Below are positions 31,072 to 39,762 of a stretch of DNA of 64,000 nucleotides, piece after piece. The stretch is from contig NZ_CP095050.1 in the NCBI RefSeq assembly GCF_022921075.1, positions 2,480,001-2,544,000 on the forward strand, in the 5' to 3' direction. Source of the DNA: Hymenobacter sp. 5317J-9. GTDB lineage: Bacteria; Bacteroidota; Bacteroidia; Cytophagales; Hymenobacteraceae. How positions within the stretch are numbered: the stretch's first letter is position 1; every line of letters starts with the position of its first letter. Made by a program: the position numbers and the translations under genes. Below the pieces are notes generated by a model, which saw nothing but the letters and a program-made list of their open reading frames with translations, was not told where the DNA came from and searched no databases.

Positions 31072-31652
31072 GAGTAGCCATCTACGCCCGCGTGTCGACG
31101 AACGACAAAGGCCAAGACCCCGACAACCAAGTGCACCAGTTGCGCGACTTTGCCGAGAAGCACGGCTCTATATATAAAGTATTCACTGAGGAGGTGTCGG
31201 GCGGCAAGTCCGACCGCGCGCAGTTCAAGCTGCTGCTGCTCGAAGCCTACCAGAAGAAATTTGACCTAGTGGTATTCTGGCGCCTGGACCGCTTCAGCCG
31301 CGAGGGCGCCCTGCCCACGCTCAAATACCTGAAGGAGCTGCGCGACCATGGGGTGAACTACAAATCCTTCACCGAGCCTTACCTTGACAGCCTCGGCCCC
31401 TTTGGCGACGTAATTGTCTCGATGCTAGCCACCATCGCTGCGCAGGACCTGATTAAGATTTCGGAAAACACTAAGGCAGCGCTGGCCAAGAAAAAAGCGG
31501 CCGGCATGAAGCTTGGAGCGCCCACGAAAGCAGCTGCCGTGGTAGAGCAGGCGCGGGCCTTGAAAGCCGAGGGTAAGTCGAATGGCTACATCGCCCGAAC
31601 ACTGGAGATATCGCCGAGCACGGTGGCTAAGTATATAGCCTCTCCGGCATAA
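31068..31652 (+). CDS. Small serine recombinase (resolvase/invertase family)
   Basis: A 194-residue recombinase from GTG 31068. MRVAIYARVSTNDKGQDPDN carries the catalytic Ser10 with the usual YARVST context, and VVFWRLDRFSREG (about 65-77) supplies the conserved Arg residues. A C-terminal helix-turn-helix (GKSNGYIARTLEISPSTVAK, about 170-189) binds DNA. The size fits resolvases and invertases rather than large phage serine integrases. It is the last prophage gene before chromosomal genes, so it may integrate the phage, resolve dimers or flip a segment. It is translationally coupled to the HEPN-like gene. Confidence 0.88.
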   Translation: MRVAIYARVSTNDKGQDPDNQVHQLRDFAEKHGSIYKVFTEEVSGGKSDRAQFKLLLLEAYQKKFDLVVFWRLDRFSREGALPTLKYLKELRDHGVNYKSFTEPYLDSLGPFGDVIVSMLATIAAQDLIKISENTKAALAKKKAAGMKLGAPTKAAAVVEQARALKAEGKSNGYIARTLEISPSTVAKYIASPA

Positions 31653-31670
31653 ATTGTCTAATAAGGCTGC

Positions 31671-32807
31671 TCAGCTCGTGGGACCGTTGTCGACGCGAGC
31701 TTCTACCACTTGCTGTACGCTGGCGGGCACGGCCGACATGATATCCAGCCCCGTGGCCGCCTCAATGGCGTCGACGCTGGTGCGGTACGTGCCCCAGGTG
31801 GTGCTGATGGAGTTGTCGTTGGGCGTGTCAATGGCGATGACGCGGGTGCCGGCACTCACCCGGGCGGCGTCGTTGGTGCCCACCGGCAGGATGACCACAA
31901 CTTTCCAGCAGCGGGCGGGCACGCGGATGCGGCCCTGGTCGAGGGTGGTGGCGAAGCCATTGGCGCCGGTGCCGCCCTGCCCGTAGCTGCCGCAGATGAC
32001 GTACACCTCGTTGCCGGAGCTGAGGAAGGTGCGGCAGTAGTCCTCCAGGTTGGCCCAGGTCTGCTGGTTGTTGCGCGGGGCCTGGGGCATCATGTTGCTC
32101 ATGAAGAACGTGGCCGAGTTGTCGGCTACCGTGCTGGTGCGGTCGGCCGAGGGGCAGTTGTGGCCGCGGTCAAAGCCCGAGCCGGTGTAGCTGGTGGCGC
32201 CGGGGGCGTACCAGCCGGCGGGCAGGTCGGGGTCGGCGCGGAAGTCGTCTTGCCGGGCGGCCGAGCCAATCCAGCTCGTGCTCAGGTGCCAGCTGACCCA
32301 GTTGGGCTTGCCCTGGTCGCGGTTGTAGCTCACGGCATACTGTAGCCGGTCAAGCAGGTAGTTGCTCGTCTGGTTCACGTCCGTAGTCGCGCCGCTGGGG
32401 TTGCCCAGGGTCAGGTGCTCGGGCAGGGCCGAACCCGCCGGGCCCACCGTGAGGGGCGGGGCCAGCGTGGTGGCGCCCGCCGTGACCGTCACGGTTTGCG
32501 GGGCAGGAGCCGCGTAGCCGGCGGCCGGTCCATAAGTGAGCGTATACGTGCCGGGAGGCAGGGCCGCAAAAGAATAGGCGCCCGTGAGCAAGGTGGCGTT
32601 GATAGCCGCACCGCCCGCTGCGGGCGTGGCCGTCACGCTGGCCAGCGCGCCGGCGGGGGAGAAGTTGCCCGTGACGGTGCCCGTCGTGGGGGTGGGCTGC
32701 ACCGGTGGCTGCGGGGTAGGGTCGCCGTCCTGGTTGGCGCAACCGGGAGCCCAGAGCAGGGCGCTAGTGAAAAAACAGAGCGCCAGGGCGCGAGCGGAAA
32801 GGGGCAC
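31671..32807 (-). CDS. Exported DNA/RNA non-specific endonuclease lipoprotein
   Basis: A 378-residue protein from GTG 32807. Residues 1-23 form a lipoprotein signal with Cys23 (LLWAPGC). A Pro/Thr-rich linker and a carboxypeptidase-regulatory-like beta domain (about 42-122) follow. The nuclease is at about 130-378, with DRGH at 213-216 (His216 the general base) and the metal-site stretch NMMPQAPRNNQQTW at 238-251. It degrades DNA and RNA outside the inner membrane, for nutrition or defence. Its stop is only 18 bp from the recombinase stop, so the prophage junction may lie here. Confidence 0.88.
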   Translation of the reverse strand: MPLSARALALCFFTSALLWAPGCANQDGDPTPQPPVQPTPTTGTVTGNFSPAGALASVTATPAAGGAAINATLLTGAYSFAALPPGTYTLTYGPAAGYAAPAPQTVTVTAGATTLAPPLTVGPAGSALPEHLTLGNPSGATTDVNQTSNYLLDRLQYAVSYNRDQGKPNWVSWHLSTSWIGSAARQDDFRADPDLPAGWYAPGATSYTGSGFDRGHNCPSADRTSTVADNSATFFMSNMMPQAPRNNQQTWANLEDYCRTFLSSGNEVYVICGSYGQGGTGANGFATTLDQGRIRVPARCWKVVVILPVGTNDAARVSAGTRVIAIDTPNDNSISTTWGTYRTSVDAIEAATGLDIMSAVPASVQQVVEARVDNGPTS

Positions 32808-32828
32808 GGGTGGGAAGGATTGTTTACC

Positions 32829-32836
32829 TAAAGATA
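32829..32836 (-). promoter_or_regulatory. -7-like box for the nuclease gene
   Basis: TATCTTTA on the minus strand, one mismatch from TAnnTTTG, 22 bp before the start codon. Confidence 0.4.
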
Positions 32837-32914
32837 GGTCTTCGACCGCCGAGACGCTTGAAAAGCACGGCAGCGTCTGCCACCCTTTTTGCCACCCTTT
32901 TTTGTTTGGGCAAT

Positions 32915-32950
32915 AAAAAAGGCCATTTCCGTGCTGGAAATGGCCTTTTT
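32915..32950 (-). terminator. Intrinsic terminator after tRNA-Asp
   Basis: AAAAAAGGCCATTTCC, a 5-base loop, GGAAATGGCCTTTTT. It works in both directions in principle and lies directly after the tRNA. Confidence 0.85.
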
Positions 32951-32962
32951 AACAAACGGTAG

Positions 32963-33036
32963 CGGTCTGGACGGGACTCGAACCCGCGACCTCCGCCGTG
33001 ACAGGGCGGCATTCTAACCAACTGAACTACCAAACC
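32963..33036 (-). tRNA. tRNA-Asp (GTC)
   Basis: A 74-base cloverleaf on the minus strand. The acceptor stem GGTTTGG pairs with CCAGACC (one G-T). The anticodon arm is CCGCC-CTGTCAC-GGCGG with anticodon GTC, and the T-arm contains GGTTCGAGTCC. The discriminator base is G, as expected for Asp. The 3' CCA is not encoded. It has its own promoter and terminator. Confidence 0.95.
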
Positions 33037-33081
33037 GTTTGCCTTGGTGGAGAAGCTGTGTGCTTTTCCGTTTTGGTGTTA

Positions 33082-33089
33082 CAAAGGTA
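33082..33089 (-). promoter_or_regulatory. Promoter of tRNA-Asp
   Basis: TACCTTTG on the minus strand (CAAAGGTA on plus), a perfect TAnnTTTG box about 45 bp before the mature tRNA. Confidence 0.65.
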
Positions 33090-33215
33090 GGACAAGAAAA
33101 CTGCGCCCTGCAAACCTGGGGCCAATATTTCTTCAAAAAAGAGTTGTCCGTGGGGCTTTAGGGTTGTTTCTCAGGAAGATTAATTTTTTGCGCTGGGCCC
33201 CAACGATGGATGTTT

Positions 33216-33223
33216 TACCTTTG
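33216..33223 (+). promoter_or_regulatory. Promoter of accA
   Basis: TACCTTTG, a perfect TAnnTTTG box, giving a leader of about 110 bases. The leader holds a GC-rich inverted repeat (GGGCGGCG near 33,245 with CGCCGCCC near 33,286) that may fold. The rest of 33,037-33,336 shows no gene. Confidence 0.6.
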
Positions 33224-33336
33224 CCACCCGCCTTTATAACGGCTAGTGGGGGCGGCGGGGGCGCGTTGAAGCTCCGCGTAGACCGCGCCGCCCGCTATTT
33301 TCGCCTTCCCACTCCCCGCAATCTTTTTCGCGCCCC

Positions 33337-34284
33337 ATGCTCCTCGACTTTGAACAACCCATTGCTGCCCTCGAAGGCAAGCTCCTCGAAATGCAAAAGC
33401 TCGCTGCCGACAGCGACGTGGAAGTAGGCGCCGCCGTGGCCGCGCTGGAAAAGCGCATCAAAGACCTTAAGAAGGAAACCTACGCCAACCTTACCCGCTG
33501 GCAGCGCGTGCAGCTCTCGCGCCACCCCGACCGGCCCTATACGCTTGACTACATCGAAGGCATGGCCGAGAAGTTTGTGGAACTGCACGGCGACCGCACC
33601 GTTGGCGACGACAAGGCCATGGTGGGCGGCTTCGGCGAGATTAACGGCCAAACGGTCATGTTCATCGGCCAGCAAAAGGGCCACAACACCAAACAGCGCC
33701 AGTACCGCAACTTCGGCATGCCCAACCCCGAGGGCTACCGCAAGGCCCTGCGCCTGATGAAGCTGGCCGAGAAATTCAACGTGCCCGTGGTGACGCTCAT
33801 CGACACGCCCGGCGCCTTTCCGGGCCTGGAGGCCGAGGAGCGGGGGCAGGGCGAGGCCATTGCCCGCAACCTGAAGGAAATGTTCATGCTGAAGGTGCCG
33901 GTGGTGTGCGTCATCATCGGCGAAGGGGCCAGCGGCGGCGCCCTGGGCATTGCCATTGGCGACCGGGTGCTGATGCTGGAAAACACGTGGTACTCGGTCA
34001 TTTCGCCGGAGTCGTGCAGCAGCATCTTGTGGCGCTCCTGGGACTATAAGGAGCAGGCCGCCGAGGCCCTCAAGCTCACGGCCACCGACATGCAGAAGGC
34101 CGGCTTGGTCGACGGCATCGTGAAAGAGCCCCTGGGCGGCGCCCACACCGACCCGGAGCGCATGATTGACACCTTAAAAACCACGCTGCTCAAGACGCTG
34201 AAGGAGCTGGCCGACATCCCGGCCGCGGAACGGATTTCGCAGCGCATCGACAAGTTCTCGGCGATGGGCGTGGTGGTGGAGTAG
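33337..34284 (+). CDS. accA: Acetyl-CoA carboxylase carboxyltransferase subunit alpha
   Basis: A 315-residue AccA of normal length. With AccD it moves the carboxyl group from biotin carrier protein to acetyl-CoA, giving malonyl-CoA, the first committed step of fatty-acid synthesis. [20 protein letters not shown] is the usual helical N-terminus. The crotonase-like fold includes [10 protein letters not shown] (about 151-160) and the oxyanion-forming [11 protein letters not shown] (about 195-205). The gene stands alone; a REP-like inverted repeat follows it. Confidence 0.97.
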   Translation: MLLDFEQPIAALEGKLLEMQKLAADSDVEVGAAVAALEKRIKDLKKETYANLTRWQRVQLSRHPDRPYTLDYIEGMAEKFVELHGDRTVGDDKAMVGGFGEINGQTVMFIGQQKGHNTKQRQYRNFGMPNPEGYRKALRLMKLAEKFNVPVVTLIDTPGAFPGLEAEERGQGEAIARNLKEMFMLKVPVVCVIIGEGASGGALGIAIGDRVLMLENTWYSVISPESCSSILWRSWDYKEQAAEALKLTATDMQKAGLVDGIVKEPLGGAHTDPERMIDTLKTTLLKTLKELADIPAAERISQRIDKFSAMGVVVE

Positions 34285-34306
34285 GTTTTCTAATAACCAC
34301 ATCCCC

Positions 34307-34411
34307 GAACGTCATGCCGAGCGCAGCGAAGCCTCTCGCGTGCCGCCACTAATCCTGAGAAATGGTTACTGGTGGCGGGCAAGATGGTTCGCTGCGCTCG
34401 GCATGACGTTC
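34307..34411. repeat. REP-like inverted repeat, copy 1
   Basis: Perfect 24-bp arms (34307-34330 and 34388-34411) with the core GTCATGCCGAGCGCAGCGAA enclose 57 bp, which holds a weaker pairing. A diverged copy occurs at 59504-59597. The type is intergenic and dispersed. Confidence 0.8.
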
Positions 34412-34454
34412 TTTTGTTTTTCTTTGGTCTGAATCCTTCACTGTCATCCCACCC

Positions 34455-35303
34455 ATGACCATTCATACCCTCGACACCGGCCTTTTCAAACTCGACGGCG
34501 GCGCCATGTTCGGCGTGGTGCCCAAGAGCATGTGGCAGAAGCTGAACCCCGCCGATGCCAATAACATGTGCACTTGGGCCATGCGCTGCCTGCTGATAGA
34601 AGACGGCGGCCGCTTGCTGCTGATTGACAACGGCATCGGGGAGAAGCAGGACGAGAAGTTTCGCGGGCATTTTTACCTGCACGGCGACGACACGCTGGAG
34701 AAATCCCTGCGCAAGCTGGGCTTTGGTAGCAGCGACATTACCGACGTGTTCCTGACGCATTTGCACTTCGACCATTGCGGCGGCTCGGTGCAGCGCCGGC
34801 CCGATGGCGTGCTGCAGCTGGCTTTTCCCAACGCCACGTACTGGAGCAACGAGGCGCACTGGAACTGGGCCGTGACGCCCAACCCGCGCGAAAAAGCCAG
34901 CTTCCTGCGGGAGAACATCCTGCCCATTCAGGAAAGCGGGCATTTGAAGTTTGTGGACCTCGGGGCGGGCGTGCCCGATGCCCTGCCGCAATTCCGCGAA
35001 ATCATTCTGGCCGACGGGCACACCGAGAAGATGATGGTGCCGGTGATGGAGTACAAGGGCCATAAGCTGGCCTTTATGGCCGATTTGCTGCCCAGCGCGG
35101 CCCACATTCCGCTGCCTTACGTGATGAGCTACGACGTGCGCCCGCTCCTCACCATGCCCGAAAAGGAAGCCGTGCTGCGCCGCGCCGCCGATGAAAACTG
35201 GGTGCTGCTGCTGGAGCACGACCCTACCCACGAAGCCTGCACCGTGCAGCACACCGACAAAGGCGTGCGCCTGGCCGAAACCCTGCGGCTGGCCGATTTG
35301 TAG
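34455..35303 (+). CDS. Metallo-beta-lactamase-fold hydrolase
   Basis: A 282-residue hydrolase with the zinc-binding HxHxDH motif HLHFDH at 102-107 and later His/Asp candidates (FMADLLPSAAHIP; LEHDPTHEAC). The layout, with no signal peptide, fits cytoplasmic members such as lactonase- or glyoxalase-like enzymes. The substrate cannot be read from the sequence. The gene is alone in its direction, between the REP-like repeat and a patatin gene. Confidence 0.88.
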   Translation: MTIHTLDTGLFKLDGGAMFGVVPKSMWQKLNPADANNMCTWAMRCLLIEDGGRLLLIDNGIGEKQDEKFRGHFYLHGDDTLEKSLRKLGFGSSDITDVFLTHLHFDHCGGSVQRRPDGVLQLAFPNATYWSNEAHWNWAVTPNPREKASFLRENILPIQESGHLKFVDLGAGVPDALPQFREIILADGHTEKMMVPVMEYKGHKLAFMADLLPSAAHIPLPYVMSYDVRPLLTMPEKEAVLRRAADENWVLLLEHDPTHEACTVQHTDKGVRLAETLRLADL

Positions 35304-35396
35304 CATCCGTATAGTTGCTGAAGGTCGGTTTTGCGTATCGGCAGCAGCGAGACGGACATCTTCGCCGCTTTCTTTTCATCAACAACGGAGAACGAA

Positions 35397-36170
35397 ATGG
35401 CCCAACTGGGTTTGGCTTTGTCGGGAGGCGGGGCGCGTGGCATTGCGCATCTGGGCGTGCTGGCGGCGCTGGAAGAGCTGCAACTGCCGGTGGCGCAGCT
35501 GGCCGGCGTGAGCTCCGGGGCCATTGCCAGCGTGTTTTACGCCGCCGGTTTTCCGCCGCGGGAAATATTGCGGCTGCTACAGGAAACCAACGTGGTGCGG
35601 CTGACGCGGCCGGCCTTCAGCCGGTTTGGCCTGTTGAACCTCGATGCCGTGTCGCAGCTGCTGGCCCGGCACCTAGGCACCACGGCCAACTTCGAGGATT
35701 TGCGCCTGCCCATCACCCTGGTGGCCACCGATTTGATGGCGGGCGAGTCGGTGTATTTCAACTCGGGGCCCTTGCTGCCGCCGCTGCTGGCGTCGTCGGC
35801 CGTGCCGATAGTGTACCGGCCGGTGGAGTACCAGGGCCGGCAGCTGGTGGACGGCGGCCTGCTCAATAACCTGCCCGTGGAGCCGCTGCTGGGCCGGCCG
35901 GAGTTGCGCGTGGTGGGCGTCAACTGCAATCCCATCAACTCCGAAGCCCGCATTCCCAACTTTCGCCGGCTCATCGAGCGGACGCTGCACTTGGCCATCA
36001 ACGCCAACACCACCAGCCGCAAAACCCAGTGTGAACTGCTGCTGGAGCCGCCCGAGCTGCGCCACTACCGCCCCCTGGGCTACAAGCGCGGCACCGAGCT
36101 GTTCGACATCGGCTACCGCTACACGCTGGCGCAGGCCGATGCGCTGGCGGAGTTGCTGCAGCAACCCTAG
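35397..36170 (+). CDS. Patatin-like phospholipase
   Basis: A 257-residue patatin-family lipid acyl hydrolase. MAQLGLALSGGGARGIAHLG contains the oxyanion loop GGGARG (10-15). The nucleophile elbow is GVSSG (37-41, Ser39) and the catalytic Asp is D152 in VDGG, so the Ser-Asp dyad is complete. The upstream frame without these motifs is not needed. It has no signal sequence and probably acts on membrane phospholipids from the cytoplasm. The next gene is an acyltransferase, so the pair could remodel lipids. Confidence 0.9.
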   Translation: MAQLGLALSGGGARGIAHLGVLAALEELQLPVAQLAGVSSGAIASVFYAAGFPPREILRLLQETNVVRLTRPAFSRFGLLNLDAVSQLLARHLGTTANFEDLRLPITLVATDLMAGESVYFNSGPLLPPLLASSAVPIVYRPVEYQGRQLVDGGLLNNLPVEPLLGRPELRVVGVNCNPINSEARIPNFRRLIERTLHLAINANTTSRKTQCELLLEPPELRHYRPLGYKRGTELFDIGYRYTLAQADALAELLQQP

Positions 36171-36204
36171 CCGCGGGCGTGGCGCAGCATTGTGGCCGGC
36201 TGCC

Positions 36205-36212
36205 CATCTTTG
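36205..36212 (+). promoter_or_regulatory. Possible promoter for the acyltransferase gene
   Basis: CATCTTTG, one mismatch from TAnnTTTG, 70 bp before the start codon. Confidence 0.4.
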
Positions 36213-36282
36213 TACTTCAAAGCTTGGCGGCTCAGGCTATTTTTTGGGCCTGCTGCCATTTTTCACTTCTAAGTTGCCCCGC

Positions 36283-36855
36283 ATGACCCCCCGCGAAAAA
36301 TCCCCCTTCTGGTACACCATGGCCACGCTCGTTTTCAACGTGGCGGGCTGGCACTTGGGTGAGATTCACAACCCGGAAATCAAGAAGAGCATGATGATTG
36401 CGGCGCCCCACACCAGCAACTGGGACATCATTCTGGCCCGGGCAGCCTTCTACCTAATGGGCGTGCCCGTGCGCTTCACCGTGAAAAAGGAGTGGACCGA
36501 CAACTGGGCCCTTGGCTGGCTGGTGAAGGCCATTGGCGGGCTGGCCGTGGACCGCAGCAAAAACAACAGCCTGGTCGACGGCATGGTGAAGCTGTTTGAT
36601 GAGCGCGACGAGCTGGTTATCCTCATCACCCCGGAAGGCACGCGCGCCTACCAGCCGCGCTGGCGCAAGGGCTACTACTTCGCCGCCCTGGGCGCCCACG
36701 TGCCCATCCGACTGGGTTATTTGGACTACAAGAAAAAGGAAGCCGGCATTGGCGAGGCCGTGTGGCCCACCGGCGACTACGAAGCCGATGAAGCCAAAAT
36801 CAAAGCTTTCTACCGCACCATCACCGGCCGCTTTCCGGAGAAGGGCGTGCGCTAA
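36283..36855 (+). CDS. PlsC-type lysophospholipid acyltransferase
   Basis: A 190-residue acyltransferase. HTSNWD (43-48) is the catalytic HX4D motif, and PEGTR (117-121) is the acyl-acceptor motif of 1-acyl-glycerol-3-phosphate acyltransferases. FTVKKEWTDN also resembles family block II. It is shorter than typical PlsC, with a weakly hydrophobic N-terminus. The acceptor may be lysophosphatidate or another lipid. It follows a patatin-like phospholipase. Confidence 0.88.
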   Translation: MTPREKSPFWYTMATLVFNVAGWHLGEIHNPEIKKSMMIAAPHTSNWDIILARAAFYLMGVPVRFTVKKEWTDNWALGWLVKAIGGLAVDRSKNNSLVDGMVKLFDERDELVILITPEGTRAYQPRWRKGYYFAALGAHVPIRLGYLDYKKKEAGIGEAVWPTGDYEADEAKIKAFYRTITGRFPEKGVR

Positions 36856-36894
36856 CCGAATGGTGAACCGGGCGGTAGCCCGTACCTTTTGGCC

Positions 36895-37449
36895 ATGGAA
36901 AAGCTGGCAACGCTGCTTTGGATACTCTTCGCCCTCGGCGCCTTCGTGTTTCGGCTGATTAAAAAAGCCCAGGAAACCACCGCCCGCGAGAAGCAGGAGC
37001 GCCCGCGCCGGCCGCAAAACGACGCGCCGGCCCTGCCCACCGCTACCTTCCAGGAAATGCTGCGGCAGATGCAGGCGCGCAACGCCGCCGAGCCCGACTC
37101 GCCCCGCCCGGTGGCAGTGCCTCCCGTACCTCAGCCGGCGGCGCCGCGCACCTTGGCCGGCCGGCCCATGCCACAGGAAGTGGCTCGTCCGGCGCGCTCG
37201 CAGGAGCGCACCACGGTGCCGCAACGCTCCTTGGAGGCGCCCGCCACGGCCCGGCCGCACAACGCGCCGGCGCCATCCCCGCAGCGCTCAACCGGCCTGT
37301 CGAAGGCTGACCGGCAACGGCCTCAACAATTCAAATCGGAACCTGCGGCTGGGTCCACAACCGATACGGTGCGCGAAATGCTGCGCCGGACCGAAGGCGT
37401 GCGCGCAGCCTTCGTGCTCAGCGAGATTTTTGCCCGCAAATACGAGTAG
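36895..37449 (+). CDS. Membrane-anchored proline-rich protein, 184 aa
   Basis: A 184-residue protein with an N-terminal membrane segment (MEKLATLLWILFALGAFVFR), a helical stretch (FQEMLRQMQARN), a Pro/Ala/Arg-rich disordered middle (about 70-150) and a conserved-looking end (REMLRRTEGVRAAFVLSEIF). I recall short Bacteroidota proteins with the same end but no function. ATG 36895 is preferred to the TTG two codons earlier. Confidence 0.7.
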   Translation: MEKLATLLWILFALGAFVFRLIKKAQETTAREKQERPRRPQNDAPALPTATFQEMLRQMQARNAAEPDSPRPVAVPPVPQPAAPRTLAGRPMPQEVARPARSQERTTVPQRSLEAPATARPHNAPAPSPQRSTGLSKADRQRPQQFKSEPAAGSTTDTVREMLRRTEGVRAAFVLSEIFARKYE

Positions 37450-37493
37450 AGACGCGTACTCGCCTCTCGTCGTTTCCGGCCGAACACGTGCCT

Positions 37494-38156
37494 CTAGTCC
37501 TGGGTCAGGGCGTAGGAAACGAGGTTGGCGCCCATGCGCAGGGCGGCTTCGTGCGTGGCGGGGGAATCTTCGGGGTAGGTGCCCACGTCTTCCCAGCCGT
37601 TGCCCAGGTCGCACTCGTAGCTGTAGAAGCACACCAGGCGGCCTTTGTAGAGCAGGCCAAAACCCTGGGCGCGCTTGCCGTCGTGCTCGTGCACCTTGGG
37701 CAGGCCCTTCGGGAACTGGTATTTTTGATGGTAGACCGGGTGGGAGTAGGGCAGCTCCACAAACTCCAGTCCGGGAAACACCTTCTTCATCTCGGGCCGG
37801 ATGAACTTGTCGAGGCCGTAGTTGTCGTCGATGTGCAGGAAGCCGCCGCCGGTGAGGTAACGGCGCAGGTTGCGGGCCTCAGCGGCCGTGAAGCTCACGT
37901 TGCCGTGGCCGGTCATGTGCACAAAGGGGTAGGTGAGGAGCTCGGGCGCGTCGAGCTCCACGGTGGCTTCGTCGGGCGCGATGTTGGTTTTCAGCGTCTG
38001 GTTACAGAAGCTGATGAGGTTGGGCAGCGAGGTTTTGTTGGCGTACCAGTCGCCCCCGCCGCCGTAGTGCAGCTTGGCAATGCGGAAGCTGTAAGACGAA
38101 GGGCCGGCTGCGGTGAGCGTGAGCAGTAGCGCAGCGGTGAGCAGATGTTTCAGCAT
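37494..38156 (-). CDS. DUF4159-type exported protein
   Basis: A 220-residue protein with a signal sequence (about 1-18) and a flavodoxin-like DUF4159 domain: FRIAKLHYGGGGDWYANKTS, then TYPFVHMTGHGNVSFTAAEA and GGFLHIDDNYGLD. The family is common in Bacteroidota, often near gliding or methanol-dehydrogenase-like AAA clusters; its role is not known. It is convergent with the gene ending at 37449. Confidence 0.85.
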   Translation of the reverse strand: MLKHLLTAALLLTLTAAGPSSYSFRIAKLHYGGGGDWYANKTSLPNLISFCNQTLKTNIAPDEATVELDAPELLTYPFVHMTGHGNVSFTAAEARNLRRYLTGGGFLHIDDNYGLDKFIRPEMKKVFPGLEFVELPYSHPVYHQKYQFPKGLPKVHEHDGKRAQGFGLLYKGRLVCFYSYECDLGNGWEDVGTYPEDSPATHEAALRMGANLVSYALTQD

Positions 38157-38332
38157 GGAAGTCGAATGCAGACCAAATCGGTCTGTCCTATAAAGTAATG
38201 GCCGAATGGAAAGTTCAGGTCTTGCCGGAAGGGAAGGACCGCTGCGCGCTGGCGCTGGTTGCTGGGCGGCAAGCCGGGCCGAATCGTGAAGCGGCTGGTA
38301 ATTTTAGCGCCCGTCCCCCATATGTCAGGCAA

Positions 38333-38923
38333 ATGTCGCGTGAGAAACTGATTACGTTCCTGCAAACCCGTGGCATCATCAACGCCGCACAGGCCGTGGA
38401 GATTGCCGGGGAGTTCCGTTCCCAAACCATAGCCCGGCACGAGTTCTTGCTGCGTGAAGGCCAGGTTTCGGATGCCTATTTTTTTCTGGAACACGGCTTG
38501 TTCCGGGCCTTTGCCAACGACCCAGCCGGCAACGAAGTCACAACGGCCTTTTACCCCAGCGGGCACACCGTGCTCGAAGTTTCGTCGTTTTTTACCCGCT
38601 CGCCTTCGCAGGAAAACATTCAGGCCCTGACCGACTGCGCGGGCTGGGTCATAAATTTTGCGCAGCTCAACGCCTTGTTTCACGCCCGCCCCGAGTTTCG
38701 GGAATTTGGCCGCGCAGTGCTGGTGCAGGGCTTTGCGGCCTTGAAAAGCCGGATGCTGTCTATGATAACTACCTCGGCGGCTGAGCGCTACGAGCAGATG
38801 TTGAAACACTCGCCTGAAGTGCTGCAGTACGCCCCCGTGAAGCACATTGCTTCCTACCTGGGCGTGACCGATACTTCGCTGAGTCGGATTCGGGCCGGCG
38901 TGAAAGGGCCCGCGCAGCACTGA
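38333..38923 (+). CDS. Crp/Fnr-family transcription regulator
   Basis: A 196-residue regulator from ATG 38333 (MSREKLITFLQTRG). It has a cyclic-nucleotide-binding-like beta roll (about 28-110; LREGQVSDAYFFLEHGLFRA) and a C-terminal helix-turn-helix (about 155-185; VKHIASYLGVTDTSLSRIRA). There are no FNR-type cysteines for an iron-sulphur cluster. The next gene encodes a membrane protein 77 bp away, possibly its target. Confidence 0.88.
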   Translation: MSREKLITFLQTRGIINAAQAVEIAGEFRSQTIARHEFLLREGQVSDAYFFLEHGLFRAFANDPAGNEVTTAFYPSGHTVLEVSSFFTRSPSQENIQALTDCAGWVINFAQLNALFHARPEFREFGRAVLVQGFAALKSRMLSMITTSAAERYEQMLKHSPEVLQYAPVKHIASYLGVTDTSLSRIRAGVKGPAQH

Positions 38924-39000
38924 TTTCCTGCCAATTGGCAAGTGGGCCCGGTGGCCTGCCGGGGTTCCTTTGTGAGGTAATCACCAAGCCCCACTTTGCC

Positions 39001-39717
39001 ATGGAACACGTACCTATTACGCTCGGTATCGCATTTGCAGTCATCGCCTTACTAGCAGTGGCCATTTTCTATCGGGCCGCGCGCCATTCCCGGGCCACGC
39101 TGGCCGTGCTGGTGGCTTGGCTGGGGCTGCAAGCCTTGGTGGCGCTGAGCGGGTTCTTCGCCGTGACCAACACGGTGCCGCCGCGCGCGCTGGGCCTGGT
39201 GGCGCCACCCGTGCTGCTCATCTTGCTGCTGCTGGGCACGCCGCGCGGCCGGCACTACCTCGACCGCCTCGACCTTCGGGCGCTAACCCTGCTGCATTTG
39301 GTCAGAATACCCGTCGAACTGGTTTTATATGGGCTGTTTGTGCACAAGGCGGTGCCAGAACTCATGACCTTCTCGGGCCGAAACTGGGACATTCTTTCGG
39401 GCCTGAGCGCGCCGGCAATCTATTATTTGGTGTTTCAGAAGAAAATACTGGGCCTCAACTGGCTATTGGCTTGGAATTTCGTTTGCCTGGGCCTATTGTT
39501 CAACATTGTGGGCACTGCGCTCTTGTCGACGCCGAGCATTTTCCAGCAATTTGCCTTCGAGCAGCCAAACGTGGCCATTCTGCATTTCCCCTTCAACTGG
39601 CTGCCTTCCGTGGTGGTGCCCACGGTGCTGCTGGCGCACTTGGCGGCCATTCGGCAATTGCTGGCCATAGGAGGCCGCATTTCGCCTGCGCCTGAACGCC
39701 ACCGCAGCAACTTTTAA
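39001..39717 (+). CDS. Integral membrane protein, 238 aa
   Basis: A 238-residue protein with six or seven hydrophobic segments, starting MEHVPITLGIAFAVIALLAV. PRALGLVAPPVLLILLLLGT and RNWDILSGLSAPAIYYLVF are further membrane or loop stretches. It has no recognised transporter motif. It follows a Crp/Fnr gene in the same direction. Confidence 0.75.
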   Translation: MEHVPITLGIAFAVIALLAVAIFYRAARHSRATLAVLVAWLGLQALVALSGFFAVTNTVPPRALGLVAPPVLLILLLLGTPRGRHYLDRLDLRALTLLHLVRIPVELVLYGLFVHKAVPELMTFSGRNWDILSGLSAPAIYYLVFQKKILGLNWLLAWNFVCLGLLFNIVGTALLSTPSIFQQFAFEQPNVAILHFPFNWLPSVVVPTVLLAHLAAIRQLLAIGGRISPAPERHRSNF

Positions 39718-39762
39718 GGCTCAAAGCAGTAAGCGCAAGCCAAGCCCCCAACTCATCTTCCC

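Noticed and set aside
32824..33033. Minus-strand frame across tRNA-Asp
   Set aside because: It is translated tRNA and terminator sequence.
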